Of a stretch of DNA of 64,000 nucleotides, positions 39,901 to 49,419 are shown one piece after another. The stretch is from Anticarsia gemmatalis (lineage: Eukaryota; Arthropoda; Insecta; Lepidoptera; Erebidae). The DNA lies in the NCBI RefSeq assembly GCF_050436995.1, contig NC_134758.1, positions 1,674,001 to 1,738,000 of the forward strand. The letters run 5' to 3'. The stretch's first letter is position 1. Each line of letters begins with the position of its first letter. The notes below the pieces were generated by a model. The model was not told the origin of the DNA. It ran no database searches and saw only the letters and a program-made list of their open reading frames with translations. A program made the position numbers and the translations under genes.

Positions 39901-42900
39901 GGATTATACGGTGAGTGAGGAAACGGGAGTAATTTATCTACAACGGGGAAAATAACTAATGTAGTGCATGTTGAATAGTATATAATTAATATCAACAGAA
40001 ACACTGTTAAGGTGACTGCTCACATGATTTGTGTAATAATTAATTGCTGAACACCTTAAGTTGTTCAGCAATTAATTATTTGCATGAAATCCCCTACGGC
40101 AACGAAAATGGATCAGAATCCAAATGTTTCCTTTTAACTATATTAGTTCCTTGTTGACAGCTAGTTGTCAACCATAGTTGATGGATATTGTGAATTTTAC
40201 GATGCTAACCAGAGTTTCAGTTAAAGTTACTTAAAGTCGAAAACGGTGCACGGTTTCTAAAGAGTATATCAGTCTGATTTAGTTAAAATTAAATAAATTG
40301 CAAAAGTTATTTACCTTAACAGCTCTATTCAATAAACTAGCGGAGGCATATCGGAGCTGATGTCTCAACTCGTCCACGAAGAACGGCTGCAACGTGATCT
40401 TGCTGTACCACGAGTTTATGAACTGATCCAGTATCGTGTTGTAGAACTGAAACAATATAACATACTTGTTTTATATATTATGCCAATATTATAAATGAGA
40501 ACGATTGGATGGATGTGAGTTACTGATTCGTGCTACGAAGAGCTACACGCCCAACAAACTTTTTTGCTTTATTGACATATAAATACATCTGATATAAAAC
40601 GAGTAATTTTTAAAAGCACATCGATATAATTATTACTTATTTTTCTTTTCTTAAAAAAGGTCCAAAGTAACTACATATTTGTGGATCGCACAAATAATTC
40701 TTCCGTGTGGGAATCGAATTCGCGACCGCTCGCGACGCAACGCAGTCGAATTTATAATATGGTTCCAGATATGGTTTACTTAATTTATTATTAGATAGAC
40801 AGCAGCTAGGCAGATCTGTGCTAATTTTAAAATATTTTAGGAGCTAGCTAACCACAGCTCTCGCATGCTATTTAAGTACGGGGTTAGTCTAAAGAATTAT
40901 TTATTAGCTTAAAATTAATATTGCCGTGTGACTGTTGCCGAGGTCCATATTTATAGGCTGGCATCTACTTGAAAGCACGGTTTTAAGATAATATTTCAAA
41001 CAGGATATAAAAACCTGATGTCAATTTACACACAATTTGCAGAGTAGATAATAACATTTACGCTGTCAAGGCCCGAAATAAAATAATAATCCTGTTGTTT
41101 AAATGTTTTTCCCAATATGAAGAAACTTATTCATATTGTATTTCCACGCGAAATTGATATCATACAAAAATCCTTGTTGTAGTAATTTACGTAATTTGAA
41201 TTAATAAATAAGTCGTTTTATTCTTCTGCTTTAAATATACGTTAGATGGAACTTTCAGTTTCACTGATTATGCGTAGATCATTAAGTTATAACATAGAGG
41301 TATTTAAATATTTGTGAAACTGGTTCCAACATACTTATAATGGAGAATGTTACTAGGTATGCCAAATCGCTTTAAATTTTGACACAGTATAGCCTGTATG
41401 TATACATATAAACTAGTTTTTGTTTTAGTCAAAAATACCAAATAGTTTTGATTTTATAAGCATTCAAAGTTTCGAAAAATATCGAGTCCCGCTAACAGCC
41501 GCGTGAGCGGCTGTGACGTCATACTACATTGCCGCGCCGCGCGGGCCGCGTCCCGCTTAGTATTTTGGTAGTCTTAGTATAGCTTGCGTAGTATTTTGTT
41601 GTGTTTTCGTCCGCTTATGTATAAAATAACTTATAATAATAGTAAATACTATTCGATTAATAAAATGGATAAAGGATTTTAAAAAGGGCAATCGGATAAT
41701 CTAACTGAAATAAATTGAATAATGGTTGCGAATTATTTGTGAAACAAATAGAGGTTTTGTTGCTTCCGAAATCCTACTTAATATTATAAATGTGAAAGTT
41801 TGTGAGAATGTACATATGTACATACGTAAGTACATAAGTAATACATACAATGACATACATATGTCATTGTATGTATGTATGTATGTACGTACATATGTAT
41901 GCATGTATGTATGTATGTATGTACATATGTATGTACGTATGTGTGTACGTACGTCGTATGTATGTATGTATGTATGTACGTATGTATGTATGTATGTATG
42001 TATGTATGTATGTACGTATGTGTGTACGTACGTCGTATGTATGTATATGTGTACGTACGTCGTATGTATGTATGTATACATATATGTACGTACGTATGTA
42101 TGTACGTATGTATGTACGTATGTATGTACGTATGTATGTATGTAAGTATGTATGTAAGTATGTATGGATGTTTGTTACTCTTTCACGCAAATTTGACTGA
42201 ACCGGTTACGATGAAATTTGATATATAGCTGAAGACCCAGAATAACACATAGACTACTTTTTATCCTCGAGTTCCCGAAGGATCGGGATTTACGCGGGAA
42301 AGGTTTTCATGCGGACGAAGTCCTGGGCGGCTTCTAGTATATTATACATAGGTGTAATAAGTAATAATGTTAGATATTTAAGATCACTGCATATTATAAT
42401 GAAACAGTTTTTAACCGAAATAATCGCATACTTATCGATTTTACTTTTTTCCTGCCACAGTAAAATCAATAAACTCGCGATCAATCCGGTTAGAAATTGT
42501 TTCATTATAAGATGAAGTTATTTATTATTACTAATGTACTTACCTACATAATATTAAATTACATTTAGACACAACATATGATTTCCTAGTATTTGAATTG
42601 AACATTTTTAAAAGTATTTAGGAATAATTTCAACGCACCGAGCGCGCGACCGCAAGCGGACTGTGTGAGCCAGACTGAGCAAGTGTAGAGTGACGTCACA
42701 CCGTCACCGAGAGCTAGCGTCGTGCGGTTACAACTTGTTTTACTTATAAATCGAAAACTAATTGACGTATCGAAGTAATTCTTTCACCAGTATTTTTTAT
42801 TTTTAAACGACAATATGGAGTGCTAAAAATCAAAATTAGGTAACATTCTCCATTATGCATTGTGAACAAAAATAGAACTGGTTTTACATATTTTACTGTA

Positions 42901-45900
42901 ACTAATATTCTAAAGTTACAGTCATTAGTTCCAATTAAAATAGTTTTAGCTAAATGCCATCGATTTAAAATTATTCAATGAGAATGTGTTTTATAAATCA
43001 AATACGGCATCGTATTCGATTTTCGGAGGTTTTGAAATTACCAAGGGTCACAGATAAATGTCCCAATGTGGACTAAAGACCAAATTCCTATCTTATTTCA
43101 GGAGTAAACCCGTGAAGAGGAGTGGTACAGTAATATCATAGATTTATTTATTAAATTCGTGTTCAGAAGTTACGTGCTAAGCAGTTATTAATAATGAGAT
43201 AGAACAGGTTTCATTCGTAACAAAAAACAATGTTAGTTCAAGGTGATATCTGAATACAGCGTATTAAACGTCGGCGGAAAATGGTTTCATTTTCATTTAG
43301 TTTGAAGTATTTGTTTACAAGAACATCTTGATGTTTATTGAACTAGTATTAGGTAGTATATTATATGTACATACTGCAAAGTGATGTACTGAATATCACT
43401 ACATAGTATAAAACAAAGTCGCCCATTTTGTCTGTAGTCCCTTCGTATGCATAAAACTTTAAAACTACGCAACGGATTTTGATGCGGTTTTCACTAATAG
43501 AAAGAGTATTTTCTCCGACAGGTTTTTATATATAATTGAAATACATTGAAACTATATTAGCTGAGTTATAGCGATTTATGTCCAAGAAGTCAGAAAAAAA
43601 ATCTAATTGAAGATTGCATTTGTGCGTGCGCCGCTTATACCGTTGGATACAAGTAAGAACAATGTATAGCAAAAACATTGGTCTTTATTAGTTCTACAAA
43701 AAAGTCCGCGATGACATATATCCAGCTTTTTTATTTAAATCACAAAAACTACTTTTCTGTATTAAAAAAACATTTAATTCGTTGGGTGATGTTTAACTGG
43801 TGATATAACCAATAATACATATATCCTTATCAAAATAAGTAAGTTCATCATCACGAGCATTTAATTTAGATTATTTTTGCAGTTTACAGTGTGTTATTTC
43901 GACATATAGTTTAGGAGATATCACGATATTAGTATTGCGGCACGGTACGGGCCGGCCGCGGCGGCGGGGGCAGCGTCCCTATAACGGCCAAATATGTGAA
44001 ACTGTATTATAAATAAGAACTCTGAACCATGTTTGTTGCAATAAATAATTTTGAATTTGAATTTGAATTTGAATTTTGATAATATTACTAGGTACAAACA
44101 TTGTGTTTTATCACTTTCAAAAAAAAGCAAAACAACAAAAAACCCGCTAAATAAATTGATTAAAAAACATTTCTAAAAAACCCCGTATAAATTTCACCCA
44201 TTCTCCCTTATAGGACGCAAGCGAAGTTGCGCGGGTCAGCTAGTAAATAATAAATCCGTTTTGATTCTCTATCAGGTAATTGCCGTAGAACCGCGTTAAT
44301 ATTTCCAGTCCGCGGACATCTAGGAAATCGCGCACAATTTCAAGAATCTCCTAAATAAGCAAAAATGAGGTTTATGCTAGGAAATAAGTGATTTTCACAG
44401 GGCGAAAGCCTACGTGGGACATTCATAAATTACGAGACAAAAACTATATTATGTTCTCCTCTATCTCAAACTATTTCGGTTTAGTAGTTTAGGAATGAAG
44501 AAAAGACTGACAGATTAACATACGCATTTACAATAAGCTATGGATACGTGCAATGTGCATATCTTAATAGTATGCAATGTATCCATACAAACAGTAACTA
44601 TCAATTCTGAACATATCAACTAACGAACAGCAAGTACGTATAAATTCGTTGAATTAACTACGTCAGCCGGTCAATTACATACACAATGAGCCGTCAGACC
44701 ACATTAAATGTCATTCAGTTGTATGATGTGATCCAAGCATGTATTGTGGAACACTGACCATTGTTTACACTGAGAATTATGTGATCTTGCCAATAATTGT
44801 ATATTATTATGATAAGTTTTAGTGTGTTAATTTTTACAGATATAGTAAAGACTAACCCTCTTATTCATAAAAATATATGAAGTATGAAAAGTTATAAAAT
44901 GAAATAAAGAAGTTATGAAAGGCTTATAAAGAGTTTTGTTTCTTTCACTCCTTAGCGAAATGAAAAAGAAAAAACATATTTTAGTAGGTTTTTAACTAAA
45001 ATAGGTTTATAGTGTGTTTATGAATAAGAGGATAAGGTGTTCGTCTATCTGCCACGCTTTATTGGTTTAACTACTGAAGCGATTGAGTTGAAGTTACGTA
45101 GGGTTATAGATGATATATGACACTTGCCCGACTCGGGAATTGAATCTGAGACCTCGTGATGAGCACTTGCATATACTACCGGCCGTAGATCAAGAATCTT
45201 CGAGTCTATCATATTGGACTATGGCCTAATTGGTTTTGTTATAAGAACTGGGTAATTAATCAAAAGAACAATAGAGCCGTCAATTTATTGTTTTTACAAC
45301 TTTGAGCCTGACATTGACGAGTCGGTGAGGAATTACACTGATCAAAAACTATCAGTATCTCATTTCACCGACTTAATCTTAACCCTCTACCGAATGTGGG
45401 CCCAAATATGGAATTGGAAGAAATAGCCTTAATTGTTTTTATACTTTGTTTAGCAATAATACGATCATCAAAAGTGAAAAACCATATATTATATAAGCCC
45501 ATGCAGTAGGGGACAGACGTCCACCGGTAAAACGGTGGCAACAATTTAGCCTAATTTCGAAGACAGCAGTTGCAATAAACTATACTAAAGTAGTTTACTA
45601 TTTGCAGATAATGATAGTGGGTTAACCGGCAAATAGGAACTAATTTTAAATGGAGAACGATCGATCAATGTCTATGTAATAGTATAGAATTGCCGCATAC
45701 ATTAAATACAGCATAGTATATTATTATTTACGTCTTAAAGTAGTTTTAAAATAATTTTAAGTTCAAGTATTTTTTGTACTTACATCTTCTATAGCTTGAT
45801 CTAACTGTTTGTGTATCTGTAGTCCCACCCAGGGGTCCGCCGACACACTGGAGTCATGTCTCGCGCAGTCTTTAGACCCGCAAGTATCGCAACCCTGGAA

Positions 45901-48900
45901 ATAAACACATACATTTAAAAATCAAGTCTTACTTGATCATCTTTAGCAACGCACAATTAAATTATCTCTTTGACTTCTTCGTAAACAACAAATAAAAACA
46001 CAAATGGAGGCGCCCATAGCCAGTTGCGCTCACCGGTCGGTTAACGATCTGTGGGTTAAGCAAACCTTGGCGCGGTCTTTCCATAGATGGATGGCCGCAC
46101 AGTGGTATTTGAGCTGGGCGTCTACGTGCTTCGGAGAGCACGTAAAAAGTCGGTCCCGGTTGTTATCTACTAAGATAACAGTCGTGAAGCCATGTCAAAG
46201 GCCTCTCGGGCGGCTTGAATAACTTTGACACTAGGTTGACCACTAACCATACGACAAACAACAACATAAATCACCGATACGAAATGATGTTTGTCTCCAC
46301 TACTTTCCACGCGACATTGGCAGTACAAACTTAAGGATCGTACAGGGACATGTCGCTAACATCTGTACAGGTGTTAAATCGTCTGGTATCGGGTATTTGG
46401 TATAATGGAATTAGCCGGTTAAAGAACTACTTAACAAGAAAGATAACTCTAGCACTAAGAACTAATAAACAGAAGCAATAAACAAATACTTCTTTAGAAT
46501 ATGCATTTGGCCTAGCCATGACCGTTTTGTGGCCGGTTCATACGTCGTTTTCAAGTAGACAAATGTTGATTGGTCCCGTCGGGATCATTGACAAAATTCA
46601 GGAAGTGGGGAGAGCGGAACAAAATAATTACGACTAACACGTCATTATTCCCCGTTTGAAAATTTATACCATGATATGGAGTTCAGCCGAAAGTTGTAAA
46701 CATAATTTAGAGCAAGTAATAACTACAAATTAATCAAAATTTTGCTTAAAACCAGATTAAGGACAGTACATAAAGCATAATGCAAGCTATTGCCGGCAAC
46801 TTATTCCGCGTAAAAAGAATCCCAGGGCAAAAAGTATCCATCTAGTATCCATCTATATAATATCCATCCATAGCTATCAGTGTACCAAATTTCATTAGAT
46901 TTCGTCTAATATTTTTATCGTAAAAGAGTAACAAACATACAACCATACTCACAAACATGGGCATTTATAATTTGAGCAGGATAGAATTTAGGAAACAATG
47001 GGGTTAATGTTGTATAAAAACACTTCTTATCAAAAATAGTAGCTAATTTGTTCACAACACATTTGTATTGATAAAATTAATCAATTGACTTGATTAATTT
47101 AATAATGAATCACAGTAGATTGCGAAACTTATCGGTGAGTATTAACTAATGAGGAAACTTGAGATTTACATAAAATTCATACCTACATATATAAAATTAC
47201 GATTTTGTACCATAGAGGCAGGCAGAGATCAAAGAACACCACTTAAAGGCAAATATAATATACTTAATGGCACAAAATCATGATTTATTTTTATATAAGT
47301 GCATATTTAAAGCTGAATAGACAACATAAAAGATGTCTTTTTTAATCCTGATCTAGTATTGCTCTGCTAGGCAAATGTATCTTACAAGAGCTTCCTTTAT
47401 TAGTTATATTTGACAGCAAATTTTGAACCAGTAACATTGGTAGGAGACCCTTGACTAGTAACAGAACAGGAATTAATGAACAAGGAATGAGTTAAAAAAA
47501 TGGTACATACATATATTAAAAGCCTATTCAAGATTAAAATAATATCCTAATTAAAACTACAATGTAACATATAACCCATTATTAATGTTATCAACAAGTT
47601 TATCAGTAATCCTGGCTTTTATTTATTTATTTAAAATTTGAGAACTGTGATAAAATAATTAAGGAAAAATATGGTATAATTGTGACTTTATCACAGTAGA
47701 GGAAATATCCTGATTCATTGTTAAGGTAAATAAATAATTATTTATAATTTAGTAACCCTTATGGCCAATAATAGAACAATGTTGGATTTATATGATACTG
47801 ATGATGAACAGGAATGACTGGTGTTATGTGTGTTGGGTAATATACTGGTGGTAGCTCTTTATATAATCAAAGATTGTAGTAGAAAATTGTAATAAAATAT
47901 TCTGCTATAAAAAAAATGTTGCAAGTAATATATGCTCAGGGTTTCTCATTGGCACTACCTTCTGAACTGGCAGTAAATTTACTTACTGTATTTTTAACAT
48001 TTATAAGTGTCTGTATTAGACCTTTGTTGTTAATTATTTGATTTTGAATAGAAGAAGACTTATGTCCTATGGATGGAATTAAATATGACAATCATGATGA
48101 TGATTAAATTTGTATATCTCTGATAAGACAAATGACTATGTTATAATATTAATATTTAGATGTTAGGTAATATTTGAAAGGGGTGATCTACTAATCTGTA
48201 TATTAAATGTGTAGATAGCTACATGGATAGGATGTATGGATAATAATATGAATATATCAGGGGAACTTTGTAAAGATACCATTTATCTGGTGGCTGCCTA
48301 ACACTGTAGAAAGAAGGAGGGAATATTTATATAAGTATAGCTAAATAGCTAGGTTTTGGCCACCATTGAAATGTAGTGTTCCACTGGGCATTGTTCCAAA
48401 CTTTCCAAGTGAGTTTTAAGTATGATCTAATCAATAAATACATAGCATTTTAGTATTTACTTATTTATAAATTAGGTACATAATAATTATAATTTACCCT
48501 ATGGGAAAAGTGTGTGATATTATGTATGTATATAAATCAAAAGGGAATCCCAAACAATTTTGTTAAACAGATTAAAAAATGAGTCATAGTTAATATGCTA
48601 ATTTTATTTTTTGTCACATGACTCAATAATTCTGTGAGTAAGTTGTAATTTAAATATTGACTTATTGTGCTATAAATAGGTTTTATTTAAATTACGATCA
48701 TAATAATACGTCGTTTTCCCACAGTATGTCTGTTACATATCTATATCATAATATTAATATTAACTTTCAAGTATTAGATAAGACTTGCTTACAGATAACC
48801 AGGTGTGTTAAGAAAGTACATGTACAACCAGTTATTCCTCTCATTAGATTAAATGTTAGAAAACTAGATAACTAGATAGATTTTTTAAAATATTTGTTTG

Positions 48901-49419
48901 AGCTTCTGCATGAAATAATAATAAATAATAAATTCTTGATTACTTTACTGGCTCAAAGTTCAATAATATTTGCTTATCTACTGCAAAAGGGGTTGAGTAA
49001 GGAGGCGTAAATGACCTCAATAGCGAAATAACGAGTTTTCTACACGAAGTAAACAGTAAACAATGAAAGTATGCCAACTCACTTTGACAGGCGCATCTTC
49101 TTCTTCTTTGTACGTCTCACCGACGAAATGGCACTTTAATTTATATATATAATCGTGTAAAATACTCGAATTGAGCCCGTAATAACAAGCCAGACATCCC
49201 AACACATAGCTAAATGCTATAGTGGCAAAGTGAAATCTGAAAGAATTCCAAATGCGTTATCGCGATTGTACCGAACGAAACACACAAATACGTAGCACTT
49301 TTTTACTGCTACCTGTAAAAATATAAAACCGCAAGCCCCGTGCATATAATTCCAAAGTAAATAATATAATTTTTATTATCAAATTTCTCTGTAAGCTTCG
49401 TTTGACATCTTTCACTCAT
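27997..49419 (-). CDS. Snx14: Sorting nexin 14-type protein (PXA-RGS-PX-PXC), 17 exons
   Basis: Exons 5' to 3': 49419-49313, 49236-49083, 45894-45784, 40446-40315, 39937-39729, 39309-39156, 38717-38543, 33895-33727, 33412-33319, 32842-32781, 32492-32249, 31689-31505, 30978-30694, 30230-30028, 29608-29453, 28801-28623, 28086-27997. All junctions are GT-AG and the sum is 2709 nt (902 residues; human SNX14 about 946). Order: two membrane helices in residues 16-60, a Cys cluster (GCDTCGSKDC) near 88, PXA about 105-265 (VDELRHQLRYASASL), RGS about 290-415 (ELDQVIAEQDYFYSFM), PX about 535-690 (LWSVERSEHDF, KEKGQHLESF), and PXC about 750-890, ending LDLCVMELFPELG. In the family it tethers the ER to lipid droplets or endolysosomes. 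An upstream in-frame ATG at 49539 is possible, but that extension looks non-coding. In the PX loop the usual RY pair is SE. Confidence 0.93.
28287..28524. repeat. Perfect 33-bp inverted repeat in SNX14 intron 16
   Basis: The arms at 28371-28403 and 28492-28524 are exact reverse complements over 33 bp (gctcattgaatgtg...), separated by 88 bp. Just outside, 'cgccatttagcaataac' at 28288 is complemented by 'ttgctaaatggcg' at 28351, with a second direct copy near 28316. It looks like a small foldback element or nested MITEs between exons 16 and 17. The perfect pairing suggests recent insertion or gene conversion. Confidence 0.75.
29025..29376. mobile_element. CpG-rich MITE in SNX14 intron 15, TTA target duplication
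   Basis: The element (29028-29373) has inverted ends, left GTGCTCATTCACGTTG and right, reversed, GTGCTTGTTCACGTTG. Both continue into GGGCGCGG. TTA flanks both sides, suggesting PIF/Harbinger-type insertion. The interior is unusually CpG-rich for an intron and has no transposase frame. Confidence 0.65.
29698..29822. mobile_element. 121-bp MITE in SNX14 intron 14, TA target duplication
   Basis: The arms begin GCCACGTACTGACTGACC on the left and, reversed, GCTGCGTACTGACTGACC on the right, and continue as imperfect complements for about 40 bp. TA lies on both sides (29698-29699 and 29821-29822). This is consistent with mobilisation by a Tc1/mariner-type transposase, though no transposase is present. 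Confidence 0.65.
32915..33264 (-). repeat. tRNA-derived SINE in SNX14 intron 9
   Basis: Read on the minus strand, it starts 'gcctctgtggcgcggtcggt' and has a B-box-like GGGTTCGAATCC and then 'tgggtcgggcc'. This is the tRNA-like head of a SINE family widespread in Lepidoptera. The body contains 'tccgtgcctcggagagcacg' and ends near 32915 at 'ggctaggaggac'. The head cannot fold as a working tRNA, so no tRNA is called. Confidence 0.65.
34084..35037 (+). CDS. Retrotransposon ORF1, RNA-binding coiled-coil protein
   Basis: The 317-residue protein has a heptad-rich, strongly charged coiled coil over about residues 32-122, then a Gln/Lys/Ser-rich linker. Its C-terminal domain, about 225-317 (KKYLHVWRLQKETTEEDLEKY to FCEWVWFRRL), resembles the RRM-like domain in ORF1 proteins of insect non-LTR elements. 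No CCHC zinc knuckle is visible, unlike many Jockey ORF1s. By analogy it would form trimers or oligomers and coat element RNA. No stop or frameshift is present. The last 65 bases overlap the open ORF2 frame. Confidence 0.8.
   Translation: MDKTLTPISGINTMRGSRRNTSELCLVDNDNKLLLEEIQEFRVEMRIRLDEQTKEYGLLKDRLANTETELRELRKTMSVQQEKAYNKMELLEKTIKQLIEKNEQLEERIRVRDAEKEHMETGQQIQNSSFTFASKVKQKPTLVNKTTVNSKNSEATKSVQIMASEQKTQERASQQDTQKNVQVNEIELEKNDKEGNWSVVKRRKSKYQNSEVKKGGCTDKMEIRGTERKKYLHVWRLQKETTEEDLEKYVRSLYKEECNITVERIKHRTERDYASFIIGVPESKYEQLSQSENWPLNIEFCEWVWFRRLPSKLPNRN
34973..37939 (+). CDS. Retrotransposon ORF2: APE-type endonuclease and reverse transcriptase
   Basis: The frame is open from 34973. The endonuclease motif QNVRGLRTK is encoded at 35057-35083, so translation must begin before the first in-frame alternative start (GTG at 35099), yet no ATG lies upstream in frame. 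The frame is +1 relative to ORF1. From GTG 35099 there are 946 residues. Endonuclease motifs include VVIGDLNLF and a YHPPL box. The reverse transcriptase shows PKTSAGPDGIPP, HGFRPAKSTTSN, YFDYKKAFDLVD, GVSQGSNLGPL and catalytic FADD, with the Asp pair encoded at 37091-37096. A C-terminal region follows without an obvious RNase H. It carries out target-primed reverse transcription. Confidence 0.88.
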   Translation: MSSSASGCGFVDCQVNYPTEIKCTEIYYQNVRGLRTKLEEFYVAISIASADLFAITETGCHKSIYDAEIIPPGYTILRCDRADGRKQGGAFLVATPRLQLHRVSPCDVNIDDQVFELVSATVYKRNRYLFLLCVVYIPPNSSENDYLLLFRIIEQFCDRYSNIVVIGDLNLFSSGSNVTNYFEYFRAYCGFTQSNSIGNCNNRQLNVVLSNFAESESVCVRAARAPLVPVDAYHPPLVVAVRQARVALAPAPPARAVPPATIDDALDAGGHRAEGWNFFKANFQLLYSKIADIDWTPILELDLNNSVDYFYECINSVIDYCVPRKKRSSVNSGYVYPEWYTLEIIRDIRLKALLHKKYKSSKMKVDYDAFAQCRSRVKAMIVSARKQYEDRIQEQMQKEPKSFWNFINSRKTNRGSQKILKDGELLALDRCAKEFADYFHSVYSTQRAELNVEAAIAAAGGNNGAARVHLEQLDSDDVLRALQHLKPKTSAGPDGIPPFVFRDCREVLAAPLLHIYNLCLKRAVFPERWKTSRVVPVPKGGSKASVEGYRPVAVLSTPAKVLESAIHKVILQQVSTQLSDAQHGFRPAKSTTSNLLSHMAHIVPTVDSGAQIDSAYFDYKKAFDLVDNDILLKKLAEVGFTSYLLQFFVSYMRDRRQYVEYMGFRSDSYFTWSGVSQGSNLGPLQFILMINDLPEVVKDARCLLFADDLKLSLDIRNRDDCIRLQRDIDRVVNWSKENRLEFNISKCVTISFTRSHSPIHYTYEIDKIPVSRTSEVKDLGICLTSDLKFRDHIASICQKAFRNLGFVLRTVQNFTNIGAIIALYNALVRSQLEFNAVIWAPHEIKYNLMLERVQNKFIRYIYLRLYGVYPFYPLMYPTLFILGMVGYNQLRVRRDFALVWYLFKIIRGKEHNADILKHVHFSVPDRYIWKRRKPPLLAVPRGRTKLLQEAPLTRALRTLNLIADKLDVFCCTLSEFTRVSMFIICYNV
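38075..38102 (+). repeat. (AAAT)n tail of the retrotransposon
   Basis: About seven AAAT units end the non-LTR element. Such tails prime or result from target-primed reverse transcription. The sequence after it (gtaagtacgtgcacgc) is taken as host intron. Confidence 0.8.
40035..40080. repeat. Perfect 19-bp hairpin in SNX14 intron 4
   Basis: The arms aataattaattgctgaaca (40035-40053) and its exact complement (40062-40080) surround an 8-nt loop, ccttaagt. The stem is too short for a typical microRNA precursor. It is probably a relic of a foldback element. Confidence 0.6.
41772..42337 (+). mobile_element. Non-autonomous Helitron with embedded microsatellite
   Basis: It starts TC (tcctacttaatattataaatg) after an A and ends CTAG before a T. 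Lepidopteran family hallmarks are present: 'gaaagtttgtgag', a tetranucleotide tract, 'tttgttactctttcacgcaaa', 'atgaaatttgatat' and 'catgcggacgaagtcctgggcgg'. The related minus-strand copy at 46785-46981 shares its 5' end and the 'gtttgttactctt' module. No protein is encoded. Confidence 0.78.
41810..42170. repeat. TATG/TACG tetranucleotide microsatellite, about 360 bp
   Basis: Long runs of TATG interrupted by TACG, TGTG and CGTACGTCG blocks, with higher-order repeats of about 60-80 bp (gtgtacgtacgtcgtatg recurs at about 41942, 42021 and 42050). Every frame on both strands stays open (YVCMYVC, THTYIHTY). These are products of the repeat and not genes. Confidence 0.9.
42394..42510. mobile_element. 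Palindromic MITE, about 117 bp
   Basis: The left arm begins ttataatgaaacagtttttaacc and its complement ends the right arm (ggttagaaattgtttcattataa), with imperfect pairing over about 50 bp. It follows the Helitron end by some 55 bp in SNX14 intron 3. The target duplication is unclear. Confidence 0.55.
43396..44243 (+). mobile_element. Non-autonomous Helitron, about 850 bp
   Basis: The 3' end is unambiguous: a hairpin CGCAA-gcgaag-TTGCG, then cgggtcag and CTAG followed by T. It is identical over about 30 bp to the minus-strand Helitron at 2508-2787. The 5' end is put at the TC of tcactacatagtataaaac, which follows an A, but is less certain. Inside are a GC-rich patch (about 43945-43985) and a short (gaattt)n array near 44050. 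Confidence 0.7.
45118..45190 (-). repeat. Fragment of a tRNA-like SINE head
   Basis: 'cgactcgggaattgaatctgagacctcgtgatgagc...catatactaccggcc' matches, with substitutions, the head at 33190-33264. A shorter relic of the same kind lies at about 40700-40745. Both are in SNX14 intron 3 and read on the minus strand. Confidence 0.45.
45995..46258 (+). repeat. Lepidopteran SINE-like repeat in SNX14 intron 2
   Basis: It contains the modules 'ctgtgggttaagca', 'tccatagatggatggccgcac', 'cgtgcttcggagagcacgt', 'gtcggtcccggttgttat' and 'gcctctcgggcggcttgaataac' in the order common to a repeat spread through moth genomes. Fragments of the same repeat occur near 39400 and 60205-60270. No coding capacity. 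Confidence 0.6.
46785..46981 (-). mobile_element. Decayed Helitron copy in SNX14 intron 2
   Basis: On the minus strand it starts TC (tcctgctcaaattataaatg) after an A and shares 'gtttgtgagtatg' and 'gtttgttactctt' with the element at 41772-42337. The expected CTAG end is altered (gcaatagcttgc), so the 3' boundary is approximate. Confidence 0.55.
47200..47265. repeat. Fragments of a 'gtaggcagagacc' interspersed repeat
   Basis: 'ccatagaggcaggcagagatcaaagaacaccactt' here is related to 'cctttttcccgcagggtaggcaaagacc' at 51298 and 'cctttttcccataggggtaggtagagacc' at 54190. The three copies seem to share one lepidopteran repeat family of unknown class. Surrounding intron sequence (46982-49082) is otherwise featureless and AT-rich. 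Confidence 0.45.

Larger units (their letters stand above)
41338..42855. mobile_element. Possible larger inverted-repeat element holding nested insertions
   Basis: The 16-bp sequence taatggagaatgttac at 41338-41353 is exactly complemented at 42840-42855. Both halves carry a GTGACGTCA site in CpG-rich surroundings (41512 and 42690), which supports mirror-image subterminal structure. Between them lie a Helitron with its microsatellite and a palindromic MITE, so this may be an older DNA transposon invaded by others. No target duplication is clear. Confidence 0.4.

Noticed and set aside
39747..40004. Ala/Arg-rich frame opposite to and in shifted frame on SNX14 exon 5
   Set aside because: It is a shadow of the GC-rich exon; the true frame continues the PXA domain (SAELHYLRAITNAIMPYL).
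41810..42170. CRISPR-like regular repetition
   Set aside because: There are no unique spacers between constant repeats; it is a tetranucleotide microsatellite in a eukaryotic intron.
41701..42228. Five long overlapping frames on both strands (YVCMYVC and THTYIHTY repeats)
   Set aside because: They are automatic products of the TATG/TACG microsatellite, which lacks stops in several frames.
42309..42515. Two frames of about 70 codons on opposite strands with similar sequences
   Set aside because: They arise because the DNA is a palindromic MITE; no coding role is supported.
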